A stretch of 64,000 nucleotides of DNA. It comes from Pezizomycotina sp. ARF18. Its lineage: Eukaryota > Ascomycota. Numbering within the stretch: the first letter of the stretch is position 1; each line of letters begins with the position of its first letter. The notes below the pieces were generated by a model. That model was not told the DNA's origin and did no database searches. It saw nothing but the letters and a program-made list of their open reading frames with translations. The stretch is from contig AZLU01000010.1 in assembly GCA_002224055.1 (NCBI GenBank), positions 41,457 to 105,456 on the forward strand, in the 5' to 3' direction. Shown here piece after piece: positions 23,109 to 35,096 of this stretch. A program made the position numbers and the translations under genes.

Positions 23109-24195
23109 TTAATCCAAGAGTAAGATTATAGTGCCTAATGGGTTCGGTATACGGTACTTCTCTCCATCAGCGGGAGCGGTTTCCTTCTGCTCACGAACCA
23201 GCGGTTGGTCAACTACCTGGCTGACCTCTTGAGCTCCAGGAGTCTCCTGCTCACCGAGCTTCTCGAGCTGAGTATCCTTAGCTTGCCTCGGCAGTCCCCT
23301 CCTCTTAAGCTCTCCAAAAAATGCGTTCATCTCCGCATCCACCTTATCCACCCACTCCCCCAGCGTACTCTTCGCCCTCGGTACCGCAAGCCTTAGCTCC
23401 GCCTCGAACTTTAGCCTCCACATCTCCGCCTGCGCAGCCAGCACGTGAATATCATTCACCTTCCCAACACCATGCGCCCAATCGCGTTGTATTTTCTGCC
23501 TGATGAACGCAATCTTCCAGGTACTCAACCTCCACCACGGATTCTTACCCGGTCCGTTATCAGCAACGTTCGGACGGGTTCGTAGTATTTCTTGGAGAAT
23601 ATCTAACTTTTGCAAGTACCATTCAAGACGGCGCCGGATTTCCGGTAGGTCTTTTTTATCGCGGAGTTCGCGGGATAGGTTTAGGCCTTTTTCGGTAGAT
23701 GTGATAATTCGTTTTACTTCGTCGATGCGGCCCTGCGGATGAACTCCTCTGAGGGATCGGGAGGGGTTCGCCGCGTTCGTTGAGGTTGGCTTTACGCCCT
23801 AGCATTCTTAGTAGTGTTACGATCTCGTTGTACTTCTGGTCCGCGTCCCGACGAAGGCCAGCGCGCTTGACCCACGTGTTATCGGAATCCTCGGGGCGGA
23901 CGTACTCCATGAGTATTTCTTCGCGCTGTTTAACTAGCTTGCTGAGCTCCTCGCGGGCGAATGGGATTTTGAGGTCGAGAAATTGTATGTTAGGTACCTT
24001 ATATTCTACCTTATCATCATTTCAAGCTCATCAAAGCTTTTAGAGATAGCTAAGCCGACGGTAGCTCCAATAGAGCCCCCAGGAAGGGGAGTTTTCATCG
24101 CTGGGGCATCGGATGGAGCCGGCGCGGGTGATGGTAGCGCGTTGGCGAAGCCAATGAGTAGCAGAGGAATCTGGACGACGACGCGGCACCTTCAT
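23109..24195 (-). CDS. Secreted, mostly helical protein of unknown function
   Basis: No named family recognised. The ATG at 24195 is followed within one base shift by VVVQIPLLLIGFANALPSPA, a clear signal peptide, then a Pro/Ala spacer (APAPSDAPAM). The rest is charged and helical: PFAREELSKLVKQREEIL, YVRPEDSDNTWVKRAGL, DADQKYNEIVTLLRMLG, DEVKRIITSTEKG, RRLEWYLQKLDILQEILR, NPWWRLSTWKIAFIRQKI and EMWRLKFEAELRLAVPRAKS, ending in an acidic, Glu-rich tail. Predicted length about 365 residues. No intron is needed: the apparent stop after ELEMM is explained by loss of one G in an AGGGTA site. Several other single-base losses occur. Coiled-coil content suggests a structural or protein-binding role; this is inference. 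Confidence 0.6.
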
Positions 24196-25105
24196 TTTTA
24201 GTTCTGTTATCAACAAGGTATAGCCAGATGGGTAATGAAAGTTTACTTGGGCGCATCAAGCTCACTTATATGCGGGTTATGAGCCCTTTTAAATATCCTA
24301 CGTTATATCTCGTTAGAATCGTCCGATACCCGGTCAATCATCAATGGCCTTATTTACCGAATTAACTAGCAATAAAACACGGGTTTAAAAAAATGTGTCA
24401 CGGTCGGTATCTCACCGAACAGCAGCATTCTAATAGTCCTTCCCAAGTAGCTAGTTCCGATATTGAAAACAATCTCAAATAAACTCGTCACTAACCGGCT
24501 GTAGGCAGAGAAGTCTCGAACTTTATTTTTCACGGTAATAGCGACATTAGACCGCGAAGTAAGCACACGAATGACCGCGTCTCGGTTCCAGAGAGTGGTG
24601 TCCTTCAATACTTAGCCAGAGTTTGAATATTCCTAATACGTATCCTACCGAGATGTTCCAGTTATCATTACCTGGAGCTGAGACAGAAATCAGAACCAAG
24701 AGACTTTTTGTATAGCAAAGATCGGAACAATGCTAGGGATATATCTGAAAATGACCTCTAGCCATTCCTGTTTCTTGTTTACATATGCTCAACTTATTTT
24801 TCTGAACTAGCGTTGGCATATATATCACGAGGGTGCTATTGCATCGGCAATGCAATTTCATCGGTAGCGCCTACATACTCGTTGGGCTTTTCACGAAAAT
24901 TATTGGCTATGAGCATTGGTTTGGTCTGAATTACTATAATTAATTACTACTAGTATTCGTATATTTTATCTCTATAACTAAATGTACGGCGGTAAACGCC
25001 AAACTTAAGCCCATGATCGCAAAGAACGAATCTCCCTGAATGTCAATGCAAGCACCGATAGACCTCAATAGAAAACAATAAGAATGCACAAAAATGCCAT
25101 TTCTA
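24196..25105. other. Intergenic
   Basis: Non-coding as far as I can see. An 80-codon minus frame (24366-24608) has no recognisable motif. Confidence 0.5.
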
Positions 25106-26675
25106 TCACTGAAGGTCCAGTACCGCTTCATTGCTCTTTAATCCTTTCAGTAATACCTCATGCTTCTTCTCAAGCATCTTAACCGTCTCCACCTGCTTCC
25201 GCAGTATCTCTTTATACTCCCCTTCGAAAGGAACTATAATACCACTATGCCCCAGCGGAAAGAACCAGCTCGTCATCTGTCTCCACCTCCCCTTCTCGTC
25301 CTGTAGCGTATAGCTATCAGGATCGATCCAATAACCTTCATACCCTTCCTTCTTACTGCTCCTAAAACCCTACACCATTATACCACAGCGGTTTCCCGTT
25401 CGTATCGACGTGCATTATCGCTTCCGTCACGGTTACGTTGTTCTTCTTATTCCACGCGCCGAGGCGGATCCGTACGCCGGGTTGAAGTGGTACGGGATCT
25501 GCAAAGCTTCACAGGCAACCCAGTACGTTTCCTTGTCGCCACCCATGTCGTCTTCGAGGAAATTGCCGTAGCGGTCGTATGCGTCTGCGGAGTTCATCCA
25601 CGCGGCGAACATTACGGCCGCGAGAACGCCGGGCGGGATTTATCCATTAAGACGGCGCCGGAGTCCACTGGAACAAAATAGTTAGCCTCCCAATTTTCTA
25701 TCTTTGAATATCTCTATATTCCTGAACAGGTTTTTTGTTGAACTCACTCTCGTTAACCCATCCCTCCTTCTCCTGCTCCGTCCACCACCTCGACCCGTTC
25801 AACTCCTTCGACGGCAGTCTCCCCTCCACAACGCTATCAACCATCCACTTGAAGCTCCTCGGCGCGCCCATGAGCCTATCGTGGAAAAACAGCGCTCCGG
25901 TTCTTTATACCCTTCATCCTCCCAAAACACCGCCGGTCCTGCAAAAACACGGTATCCGCGTCCACAAGCATCGGTTCGTCAAAATTACTAGCTAGAAGCG
26001 CGAACGGCTTCACGTTATACCCTTTCTCCCGCCCGACGCAGTCTTCCGTCCATACCTTATACTCGTAGATATTGCGGAACGTCGTATCGCCGCCGATTTT
26101 CTTTATAGCGTTTTGCTGTTCAGACGTCATATCTGAATTCCCGTCGTTCCATATTTCTATCGGTAAAGAAGAATTAAACACTAAACGGATCGTACCTACG
26201 AGACCGAGAGTAAATTGAAACTGCCCCGAGCCGGCGATATTACGATCCCGCGCTTCCGCCGCGTAAGTACACCCTTTGCTCCCTTTCTCTCAGAAATTTC
26301 TTAAACCTATCCGTCAGCGACGCCTTCGTCGCGTCCGTTTTAGCGTAAGGTATTACTCTATGCTCTATCGATTTGAGCAGTTCCGCACGGTCGGATCCGT
26401 CCTAAAGATATCCATCCGACCCGTGACGAAAGCTCGCGAGCTTCATGTACTGCCGAAAAAGCCTGGCGTGTTCGCGGACGTATATCCTCGTCATGTTCAG
26501 CGGCGGCGCCGTATATTCTCCACTACAGCGTTCCATTCCTTCTCGTCTCTGAATCTTGAAAACCTCGTCCGCCCATGTCTTACCGAAACCCAGTTACCGA
26601 ATAATACGACGTGGAAAAATAGGAATACGCCGACGCAGAGAGCCAGCAGCTTATCAGCCTGTGTGTCGTCCACAT
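25106..26675 (-). CDS. GT71 alpha-mannosyltransferase (MNN1 family)
   Basis: Type II membrane glycosyltransferase that adds mannose to protein-linked glycans in the Golgi. N-terminal anchor LLALCVGVFLFFHVVLFGNW, then a stem, then the catalytic domain: LPIEIWNDGNSDM, EQQNAIKKIGG, NVKPFALLASNFDEPMLVDA and DADTVFLQD (the DXD metal-binding motif), WMVDSVVEG, MDSGAVLMDKSRPAF, YGNFLEDDMGGDKETYW, LGAWNKKNNV, IMHVDTNGKPLWYNG and FFPLGHSG. An 80-nt intron (25668-25747, GTGAGT..CTAAC..CAG) joins NE|MDSGAV. The stop is at 25106-25108. The ATG at 26675 is the nearest to the anchor but needs a one-base shift, so the start is uncertain. Length about 500 residues, normal for the family. Confidence 0.82.
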
Positions 26676-27696
26676 AATTTATATACAAGAATACGAGTTT
26701 TAGTCCGTCTACTTCGCTATCGATGTTCTTTGGTATAACTGGTGGTATCTAAATCTTGAGAAAAATGTCTGGGGGATGGTATTGGCATTATAAGAGAAAG
26801 CTTAAAAAACACTCTCATGAATTGATATGAGAAACACGCTGCTTATTTTTTATGTAGTAAGAGACAATTTTGCAAATATTTTATCCAACATTATTAGGGT
26901 ATTCAGAGTTAAATGTCTAGGCCAAAAATCAAATCTTATGAAGTAACCGAAAATACAAACGGATTTTTACTTTTTTTTTTCAAAGTTTTTGGCTCAGATT
27001 GCTATTGCTCACTCAGAAGCCTTCCCCAAGACCGTCATGTCATTATATGAAGTATGTTCAATTTTGTTTTCGACCAATTTCTCCATCACAAGTCTTCGCG
27101 GAGTCGGATAGCACACACAAATTCCACAAGCTCTTGCCTTGACGACTAAAGAAAAGAAACTACTAGCTGTAGCGTCTTCTGATCCCAAATCGAATATAGC
27201 AATAAGATGAGGTTTGGGGAGAAAAAGTATCTCTTTATTAAAACTAAATCTGCACCGTAGACCCGAAAAAGTCCTCCCGACCGCCTAAGGATTACTCTTA
27301 CACTTCCCACTAAGAAAAAAAAAAAAAAAAGAATCGTTCGTTATATATGTACATGAGAAAATTATAATATTAGAGCACTAAATGTTCGGATATATATATG
27401 GGTCTTTTTTGGGTTGGGCCTAATACATAGCCAGTGTATACCTCGCTTCTTTGTCTCTTGATAATCTATAGGTTTATATAGTTTTTTCAAAGACAGAAAA
27501 TATTAAAGAAAGAATAAGAAATAAACAAAGATGAAAGACAGATTCAAACGAAAACACCGGGAAGTTCTCCCAACAAAAAGAAAAGAAAAGGTATTATTGC
27601 TCAATAGTAGTACGACAGGGAAAAAAAAGAAACCGTAACATCATTAAATAAGTCGTTTCTAAACGCCGTTAAACTAGATCACGAAAAATGATTTAG
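26676..27696. other. Intergenic
   Basis: No gene seen. A 16-base A run lies near 27315, and the right half is A-rich on the plus strand. Confidence 0.5.
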
Positions 27697-29893
27697 TTAC
27701 GGTGTCGGCGACCTAGAAGGCGGAAACAGCGGCGACCGCGCAACAGGAGGCGTAAGTCTCAGCTTAATAAGAGGGGATCCCGGCGTACCAGGCGTATTCG
27801 CGGCGATTGGAACCTCTTCGCTATTGGCGGCGTCGTGGGGAACGAATCGAGATTCACGTCCAGCGCGCTCAACCTCTGCAAATTGAGCGGTTCCGGTACA
27901 GCCTTCGCCTTCTGCGGCGCCGGCGTAGAGATAACCTCTTGCTGGACCGGTTAGATTTCGTCGTCGTCGTCGTCGTCGTCGTGTACGAGCCGGACGCCCG
28001 CTTGTTCACGGCAGGAGAGGTAGGCGAGTTGGTGTTGGTGGGTGATGTCCCATACGAGCCGGACGCTCTCTTGTTCATAGTAGAGAGGTAGGTGAGTTGG
28101 TACGCGTTGACCGCGTCGCATACGAGGCGGACCCCCTCTTATTTGTGGGAGGGAAGATCGGAGAGTTGGGATTGGTTGTCCTCCTCTTAAGGGAGAAAGA
28201 CGAGGTAGGTGCTCTCGGCGAAGGTAATGCGTCGGTGGGAGGAAGTTCGGGGAGAGATGCCGTCGGCGGTGGCAGAGGGGGAGGTATGGTGCCGAGGTGA
28301 ATGCTGTGAGGTGACATCCCGTTGACGGGCGGAGGTGTAAGGATGAGCTCGACAACGGGACGGTGGGATTTAACGGGCGGTGGAGCGGCTTTCTGGACTG
28401 CCTCGGTCTGGAGCTAGACGGCGACGCTCCCGGCGACCGTGGAGGCGTCGGCGACAGGCCCGTAAATGAAAACTCGCTCGAACTCGTCGACGGACTGTTA
28501 ACGGGGTGGCCCACCGTGAGCGATGACCTCGTCTTCCCAGCCGCGACAATGCGAGCCTTGGATACCGGCGCAGGCATACTGTGAACGCGCTTCAATCGCG
28601 GACTATCGGGCGGGCTATCGCTCATAGGTACCGGAGGCAGCTTCTTGAAGCGATCGTGTGGCGGTGGCTGTCCGCAATCTTGACGGCGACGGCAACGCTG
28701 CCGCGGGATGCAAGGCCCATCTCCTCGTCGTCGATGAAGCGCGGAGTGTTGGGATCGCTGCTCGTCCCGAAGCTGCAACTTCGCACTGTGGCCCTCGTCG
28801 ATTTGGTACGCTCAAGATCGGCGAGGTTATATGCCACGGAGCCGCGGCGTGTGTTGAAGTCGGTCGTACCGCGAAGACGATGATGCGTCAGGGCCTGATG
28901 GCCGGCCAGCAGCCGCACACTATCAGGAACTGAGATTCGAGCAAGTATAAGAAATGCATCGAGGTTTCATCCCAGAAGGATTTAGGCTCGTGTAAAACTT
29001 GGAAACCGCTAGTGTTCTGAAAGCGCTGATTATACAAGGTCTAAGTTTCCATGTTAGAATAACGTTTCATAACGAATGGATGAGAAATCAAGGAGGAATC
29101 CAACTTACACTAGACCAAACAAGAAAAATAGGACTAGGATACTTTGTGACGAGTTCTCAGCGTCAAGCTTGGCAACAGTGACAAAGGAAGTAAGAGTAGG
29201 AGGACGTCCGTTAGGACGATAAAACCACTAATCGCAAGATGCCGTGTGCGGGTTTGGACGCAGTTCGCTTGAACGGGAGAACTCCAGTAATCGAAGCCAC
29301 TGCATTTAATTATAAAACCGAATATCGAGGCGATAGAGCCTAATACTACGAACAAACCGACAAGACACATAGAAAACGGAAGAAACGATTCCGGTCTAAA
29401 CCGGCAATGGTAAAATTCCGGTACTCGAATATTATTGAAAGTTTTGTGAAGAGAAGGGTTAGGATGAAGATGACGTTAGTCGGGAGGAGTAGGAAGAGGT
29501 TCATTGAAGATTCGTTGTAGCTTATATCCCAGGCACGTTTCCCTTCGCCGCCGTGCGTTACCACTACGCAATCTGTTAGCATTTCGTGCAACATAAAAAG
29601 TCTTGAAACGGGTGGACTTACAGTAGCACTGAAGTGCTTGTAGGAGGATCAGTAGCGCCTACGATAGTCAGCAAACCATACCTTCATGATCAAAATATTT
29701 TGAAGTTCACGTACAGATGCAGCCAGGATCAACCAATCCTCCACTCTTATTGACTTTCTAAACCTGAAATCCCGCCCCACTACAGCTACCCTCGAGTATA
29801 TCCTGAAACAGACCGCCATGAGTGTTATCGCCGTAAAGCTATCGCCGCCTGCATTATACCGACCGAAGAATTGTCGTGAGGTAAGGACGCCAT
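27697..29893 (-). CDS. Rhodopsin-like seven-helix protein 1 (fungal integral membrane family) with repeat-rich tail
   Basis: Member of the large ascomycete family of PTH11/rhodopsin-like membrane proteins, mostly uncharacterised, some acting as receptors. Probable start MASLPHDNSSVGIMQ at 29893. Membrane parts: TAITLMAVCFRIYSRVAVV, RVEDWLILAAS, LLLPTNVIFILTLLFTKLSI, VLSVCLVGLFVVLGSIASI, the C-x(n)-C loop with DYWSSPVQANC, and LTDVLLLLLPLSLLPSLTLR. At least two or three introns are needed. The long cytoplasmic tail is Ser/Pro/Arg-rich (DFNTRRGSVAYNLADLE, SSDPNTPRFIDDEEMG), carries three NKR[AG]SxSY..T..TNSPTS repeats, a (TCG)n tract, and ends in NTPGTPGSPLIKLRLTP...PPSRSPTP. Frame breaks are frequent, as elsewhere. 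Family moderate to good; exact exons uncertain. Confidence 0.7.
27957..27982 (+). repeat. (TCG)n microsatellite in the receptor tail
   Basis: About eight TCG units. In the minus direction the tract encodes poly-Asp in one frame and poly-Thr in another, so its length decides which tail frame follows. Confidence 0.8.
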
Positions 29894-32800
29894 TATCCGC
29901 GGCACCTGTAGGATCGATGTCTGGTCGAACGCATCCACAAAGGCGGCCTGCAGCCGGGACGTCGCCGGTCCTGCGTTGTGTTGCTGATAACATCTGTAAA
30001 CTGTGGCCAGCCGCTGAACGTCGAGAACGGTTGGCTGTGAAACTCTTGGATAACCGCCCCTGTTAACGTCGCCAGAGCATAAATATTCGGACGTTAACGA
30101 TGTAATCCGCCACTACCTCCATCTTTCCTTTCCACAAGAGCTTCTCTTGCCCCCCTTTTTGCGCGCTCCTAAAATTTCAATGTCGATGATTCCGAAAGAC
30201 CAATTCGTCAGTTCATGTTCGTCCTTTCCTTCCTTAGACTCAGATCATAGAACGTTCCATTGAGGTTGTATATAGGCGCGTAAACAATAGGTATTAAGAC
30301 ACCATATAATAGGGAATACTATTAAAGAGGTCCTATTTTGGGGCTATGAGGTGTTTATAGGGTGGTCGAGATGGCGGTTCGATCGAATTCGCAATCGTAA
30401 AAAGTGAGATACTTACTTCACTAGCCGAAACCTGCCAACACCACTACGATTGCCCAGTGCCAACAAGATTCGCTAGTTCTCCTTTACCGTCCTTTTTTGC
30501 TAGGCAAACCTCCTATACTAGCTCGTGCAAATTATAAAATAATATCAGTGATATATCGTAATCGCTTCCAATATCGCTGCTCCCATTCGGGCAATCTTTG
30601 TCGAAAGGCTTGTTTCTCCAAGTTGCTTCCCATGTTACGACGAAGAGAGGGCAACCAGTGATATTTCAGTTTGGGCTCACTCACCATCAAATGAATGATT
30701 ACTTGGGCAATCATAGGCGGCAATATTGAGGGATATTGGCCCGTGCCAGGCAGTCCTCCACTATTCAAGTCTCCACTTGCCCCCCAATACGACGGTTAAG
30801 GAGTGTCCATGCTTTCTTTTGAGTCTTGACTCCTCGAGCGAACTGTAAAAAACGCCGTTCGGCCGTTTTCTCCCTCTTTCTCTCACCGCCCAGCCAGAAA
30901 AAACTCAATGATCGACCTCGTTCCTGCATGTTTTGGACTCTCGCTTCTGCTGTGATAAGGGCGCTATGACAAAATCTGGCAGTATCCCACGCAGAAATAC
31001 TTGTTTCATCGTTCCCGCCGCACGTTTGCTCCACCCCTCCAGTAATTTCGCTCGATATTAACGCAAGCCACATTTTCTGTGTTGTTTTTTTGTCTTGCAA
31101 CTTTTTATCCCTCATTACCTCAATAGCTTCGCGGAATAAACCTTAGTATATGTTGTGTTTTTGACAGGATTGAAAGGATTTGATTTAGTGAGAAAGAAAT
31201 GAGATGAAAGATCGAGACAAGGAAGAGGAGCGATTACGAGACTCGCTGGGCGAATAAGGTCGAGATTCCACCCACCGTGTTAATGATCCCACTCCCCCGA
31301 TGGACCGGACGGATCTGGACTCGGAAGAGACAAATGACAAAGGCTTCGAACCGGGATGTCACTTGGAAGGGCGAGTCGATATCAAATGAAGCCAAAGTCA
31401 TCCAATTGCGTCTATCCCTTATTCCCTAACGCGATAAGCTTTCTTTCAAAATTGGTGATTGATCGCCCATCATATTCAAGCCCTATTTTGAGGTTTTCGT
31501 GAAATATGAAGACGCGGATCAAAAATCGCTTTCAGTTAAAGCGCTACGGATCATTTCTACAAATGAAAAAGCTTCGTTCCGTTAGCGTGCTGGAGTCCCT
31601 GACGATCTTCGACTTATTCTATCCTCGTGGAGCGTATACGGATTATTCGTGAATTCGCACTATGCAACCTGAATAGGAGGATAAAAAGAGAAACAGGAGA
31701 AACGAACCTCGTGAATTGTAATGCAGATAAGCAATTGAGATTACCCTCTTCACGGACGAGGATTCAGTGATCGGCCTCTTCCCCTTATTCAAAGGACCCT
31801 TTTGAATATTTCCGACCGTTGAGCTTTATCTATTCAAAACGGACCACGAGGAGAGCGTCTTGGACTCTGAAGCTAGAAAGCAGATCCCACGCGACTTTTG
31901 CGAGAGTAAATCAAGATTCAGGATTCCTCTGCGAAAAATGATTGCGTGAAAAAACGCGAGCTGTTAAACGACGATCTTATAACCCTTGAAGGGCCAAAAA
32001 GAAGCATCAAAGGCCACAAGGCGGCGTCTTGAACGGGTAATTGATTCGCCTCTCTCAGATTTGCGCCGAATAACGGCGATAGGCTGTCAATCCACGTCTC
32101 CACGCTGAGCAATGAGCAATATACGATCCACTTAACTCAGCGTCCCTTTTTCGCTGTGAGCCATCCTGAACGGAAAATTTCGACGCAATTCGACGTGCGA
32201 GAGAGGTGAGAAAGAGGGTCGAAGTAGGTCCACGCAGCAGTTACGCTACTGCTCGATAGCTGCTTTCGGCGAGATTGATCGCTATACTAGAGCAGTATTC
32301 GAGACGAGCGGCGAAAGCATAAGAGCGCTCGTGACTCCAGTCTTTCCCCCTACACACTCTCCGTTAGGGCTTCAAACAAGAGAAGATGAGGATCCTAACC
32401 GGAAGCACGTCGGTAAAGGCCCTTTCTGTCGCCTATACCATGTTGATAAGAGTCTAGAAGGCCTGAGAATGAGGTGTGAGTGACCCGAGATGACAGAAAC
32501 ATGATGATTGCCTCCTGTGCCGTGAAGTTGAACTGAATGTCGAATGATACGGAGATGGTGATCTTGAGGAGAGGAGGTGACGATAATGAAACTCTATAGC
32601 AAATTTATTTTTAATCCTGCAAGTACTACCAAAATAGGAATATTACGGCAATAAATAATTAAATACTTAATTGCACACAAATTGCTTCATCTGGAAGCTG
32701 CTGTGCCTTTTTTTTTTTTTTTTTTTTTTTTGCCATCAAATTCTCCAATCAATTCCATCATCCGCAAGCAACACACGACATCTATCTAACCTCCGTCAAA

Positions 32801-32914
32801 CTCCATCATCACCATACAACGAACAACTCTTCAATCAAACAGCTCTCACGAAAAAGCTTCTATACATCGCAAAGCCTCTCTTGCGTCCTTATCCAGTTCA
32901 ACAGATCATTCGCC
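29894..32914. other. Long intergenic stretch
   Basis: No supported gene in 3 kb. Minus frames at 30532-30768 and 30765-31115 adjoin and could be one 190-codon chance or orphan frame; no motif is visible. The region holds a T24 run at 32708-32731. Confidence 0.4.
32708..32731 (+). repeat. Poly-T homopolymer (24 bases)
   Basis: Uninterrupted T run about 200 bases upstream of the putative small gene at 32915. May lie in its promoter. Confidence 0.9.
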
Positions 32915-33632
32915 ATGACTATCTAGAGCCTGAAGAGTTCGAGCTCCCCGCGTCCGAGAGAAGATGAAGGAGAAGCTCCAACCCACGAGAAGATCTTCAT
33001 CTGCTTCATCAGCAGCATTGACCCTGCGACCGCAAGATGTGTGCAGCGTAAGCTTTCCTCCTGTCCTTTTCATTCTCATGATCAACGTCGAGCTAACAAA
33101 CAAGCTTGCAGGACTGCCGCGAAACCGAGCTCAACGTTGAATTCATTTCAACCATCCGAAGTATGTGTGACCTACCCATCTGAATGCGCAAAGAGATGCG
33201 TACATGAGGCTAAATCTTTCTTTCTTAGGCAAACGAAGAGGCTCTACTACGTCGAAGTTGGGCAGAAGGACGAGTAAGCAAATCTCTCAGCAAAACCGGC
33301 TAAAGGCGCTCAAAAAGAATTTTCTTTCTGACTGACAAGTCTTCTCAAACGAACAGGTGGAAGGACCGAACAACGTATACCGCAAGAACTGGGGTATCAC
33401 GGCGTAAGTAGCTTCCTGAAAGAACAGCCTGATATGTAGCTTTAACCTGAAGAGATTGCTGATGCTCAAGAATCGTATGACGTGAACAGCATCCCTACTC
33501 TCGCCAGGTACGTCCGCGGACCGAGGTCGATATCGTGGAGATGAAGGTTGGCAAGCTGGTCGAAAAGGAGCTAAAGGACGCGCAGAGATCAAGCGCTTCC
33601 GCGATCACAAGGAGCCGCATTGGGATTGCTGA
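32915..33632 (+). CDS. Putative small multi-exon gene, unrecognised
   Basis: No family recognised. Four or five short coding-like pieces are each bounded by plausible splice signals: a piece with SLKSSSSPRPREDEGEAPTH, EKIFICFISSIDPATARCVQ before a GTAAGC donor; DCRETELNVEFISTIRS after a TTGCAG acceptor; ANEEALLRRSWAEGRV after CTTAG; VEGPNNVYRKNWGITA between GAACAG and GTAAGT; and a last piece with VDIVEMKVGKLVEKELKDA and IKRFRDHKEPHWDC ending in TGA at 33632. Total about 140-160 residues, probably soluble. A TAG three codons after the likely ATG (32915) argues for caution about the start. A mixed A-rich tract follows at 33676-33703. Evidence is splice signals and composition only. Confidence 0.35.
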
Positions 33633-34520
33633 AAATTGTGGTCTTTGTTATTTTAAATGCTACGTTTGGTTTCGCAAAAAAAAAAAAAGAAAAAAAAAAA
33701 AAACCCCGAAGATTAAAACTGTCAAGAGAGAAATAAATGACAGCGTAAGCTAAAAAAAATTTCGATTAGCTTAATAATATCCAGATGAACACAAACGAAG
33801 TCCTCCTTTAGTAGGGAGTTAGTCCCTATTGTTCCTTAAGATGACGAACCATCTTAGCCTGTCTAAGCCATTAATTTTAAAGTCAGCATTCAGTTGTCTC
33901 ACACGATCTGGTCCAGGTTTGCCCAAGGCCGCTATCACCTTATACCAATGTCTCAGGATGCTACCTTAGCGTTGGTGTATGCTCGATTGACAAGAAACGT
34001 TTCTAGAACTTCGAAGTTTTTCGGGTCCGTAAACATGCCGTACACCCGACGGTTAGCGGCTTCTTTTCGGAGCGTAAGAACTGGTTATAACAAAGCATAA
34101 ACAACCACTATAAATTGCTCGAAGAGCATTAAACATTGTGAAAATAATGGAACGAAGGCATTTACCCATGTCGCTTTTTCTACTCGCACTAGCCAATGCT
34201 ACTCGTGTTTGACTACATTTATTCATGCCCAGTGATTGGTTCGAGTGTTTCTCCGATATTTTTTTCGAGAACCAAATAAGAAATAGCCTAGAAAAACATC
34301 GAACACTACATTGCATCAGTGTCTATGAGTTTAATTGAGAAAGTATATGCAAGGAAAGAACTTCATGGTCTCGTACTTTTTGCTTTGAATCAATATTACT
34401 TCAAAGGCATTCTGAATTAGGTTTGCTAAATCGTAATTTCAGAGACAAGGCTAGTCTACTGATGTTTCTGCATCCCCACAAGCCGCACTAGCAGAAAGAT
34501 AACTTACCTCAGCTCCTTTG
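33633..34520. other. Intergenic
   Basis: Holds the A8-G-A14 type tract at 33676-33703 just after the putative gene, then AT-rich sequence without a supported gene. Confidence 0.45.
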
Positions 34521-34529
34521 TTTATAAAA
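34521..34529 (+). promoter_or_regulatory. TATA-box-like element
   Basis: TTTATAAAA lies 121 bases before the ATG of the small secreted protein at 34650, with a CT-rich stretch between, a usual arrangement for strongly expressed ascomycete genes. Confidence 0.4.
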
Positions 34530-34649
34530 TGGGCTTTTCCCTCGTAGCGATCTGGCCTTTTCTCTCTTCATTATCCGTCTTTACACAGAGTCTTCATCTT
34601 CCAACAACTAGAAAACTACAAAACTCTTCGAAACAATCTATCCAAAAAA

Positions 34650-35096
34650 ATGAAGCTCACCGCCACCACCCTCTCCCTCGCCGCCTGCCTCCTCTCCGTC
34701 GCCTCTGCGCTGACGGAATCCGCGAAGCCTACCAGCTCTGCTACTGCAAAGGCACCGACGGTCAGCCCGACAACGGCCGCACCGACGCGCCTGCACCAAC
34801 ACGAAGACCTACACCGTCATCACCGCGGGCTTCAAAGACACCTCCGTGGTGCCGACCTACAGCGACTACAAGGTGAGGTGACCGGTCAGAGCGTCGCGAT
34901 GTGCATGAACCGCCGTACTGGAAGAGGGACACGAAGAATGAGCTGGGTTGAAGATTAGGGAGACAAGTCGTGCGGGTATGATCCGCAGAAGAATAATTTC
35001 AACGAGGCGTATGAGTGTGCGACTATTGCGTGGGTGGAGGTGAGATTTTTCCTGAGTAGTTTCGATAGATTAGGGGGATGTTTATCTCTCCAATGA
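34650..35096 (+). CDS. Small cysteine-rich secreted protein, paralogue A
   Basis: Signal peptide MKLTATTLSLAACLLSVASA. The mature part, read across one-base losses, is AKPYQLCYCKGTDGQPDNG, RTDACTNTKTYTVITAGFKD, TSVVPTYSDYK, VTGQSVAMCMN, PYWKRDTKNELG, GDKSCGYDPQKNNFNEAYEC and ATIAWVE, followed either by an intron or by about 20 more codons to the TGA at 35094-35096. About 125-145 residues with six or more cysteines. It shares the order [YF]Q-x-CYC, then C, then A-M-C-M, then a late Cys pair and Trp with the gene at 35723, so the two are tandem paralogues. Function unknown; secreted, possibly an effector-type protein. The frame as sequenced (34650-34958) is broken after the signal peptide. Confidence 0.6.

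Noticed and set aside
27951-28778. 275-codon minus-strand open frame read as an independent Arg/Ser-rich protein
   Set aside because: It mixes true tail sequence of rhodopsin-like protein 1 (its start and some blocks) with out-of-frame stretches; neighbouring frames continue the tail better.
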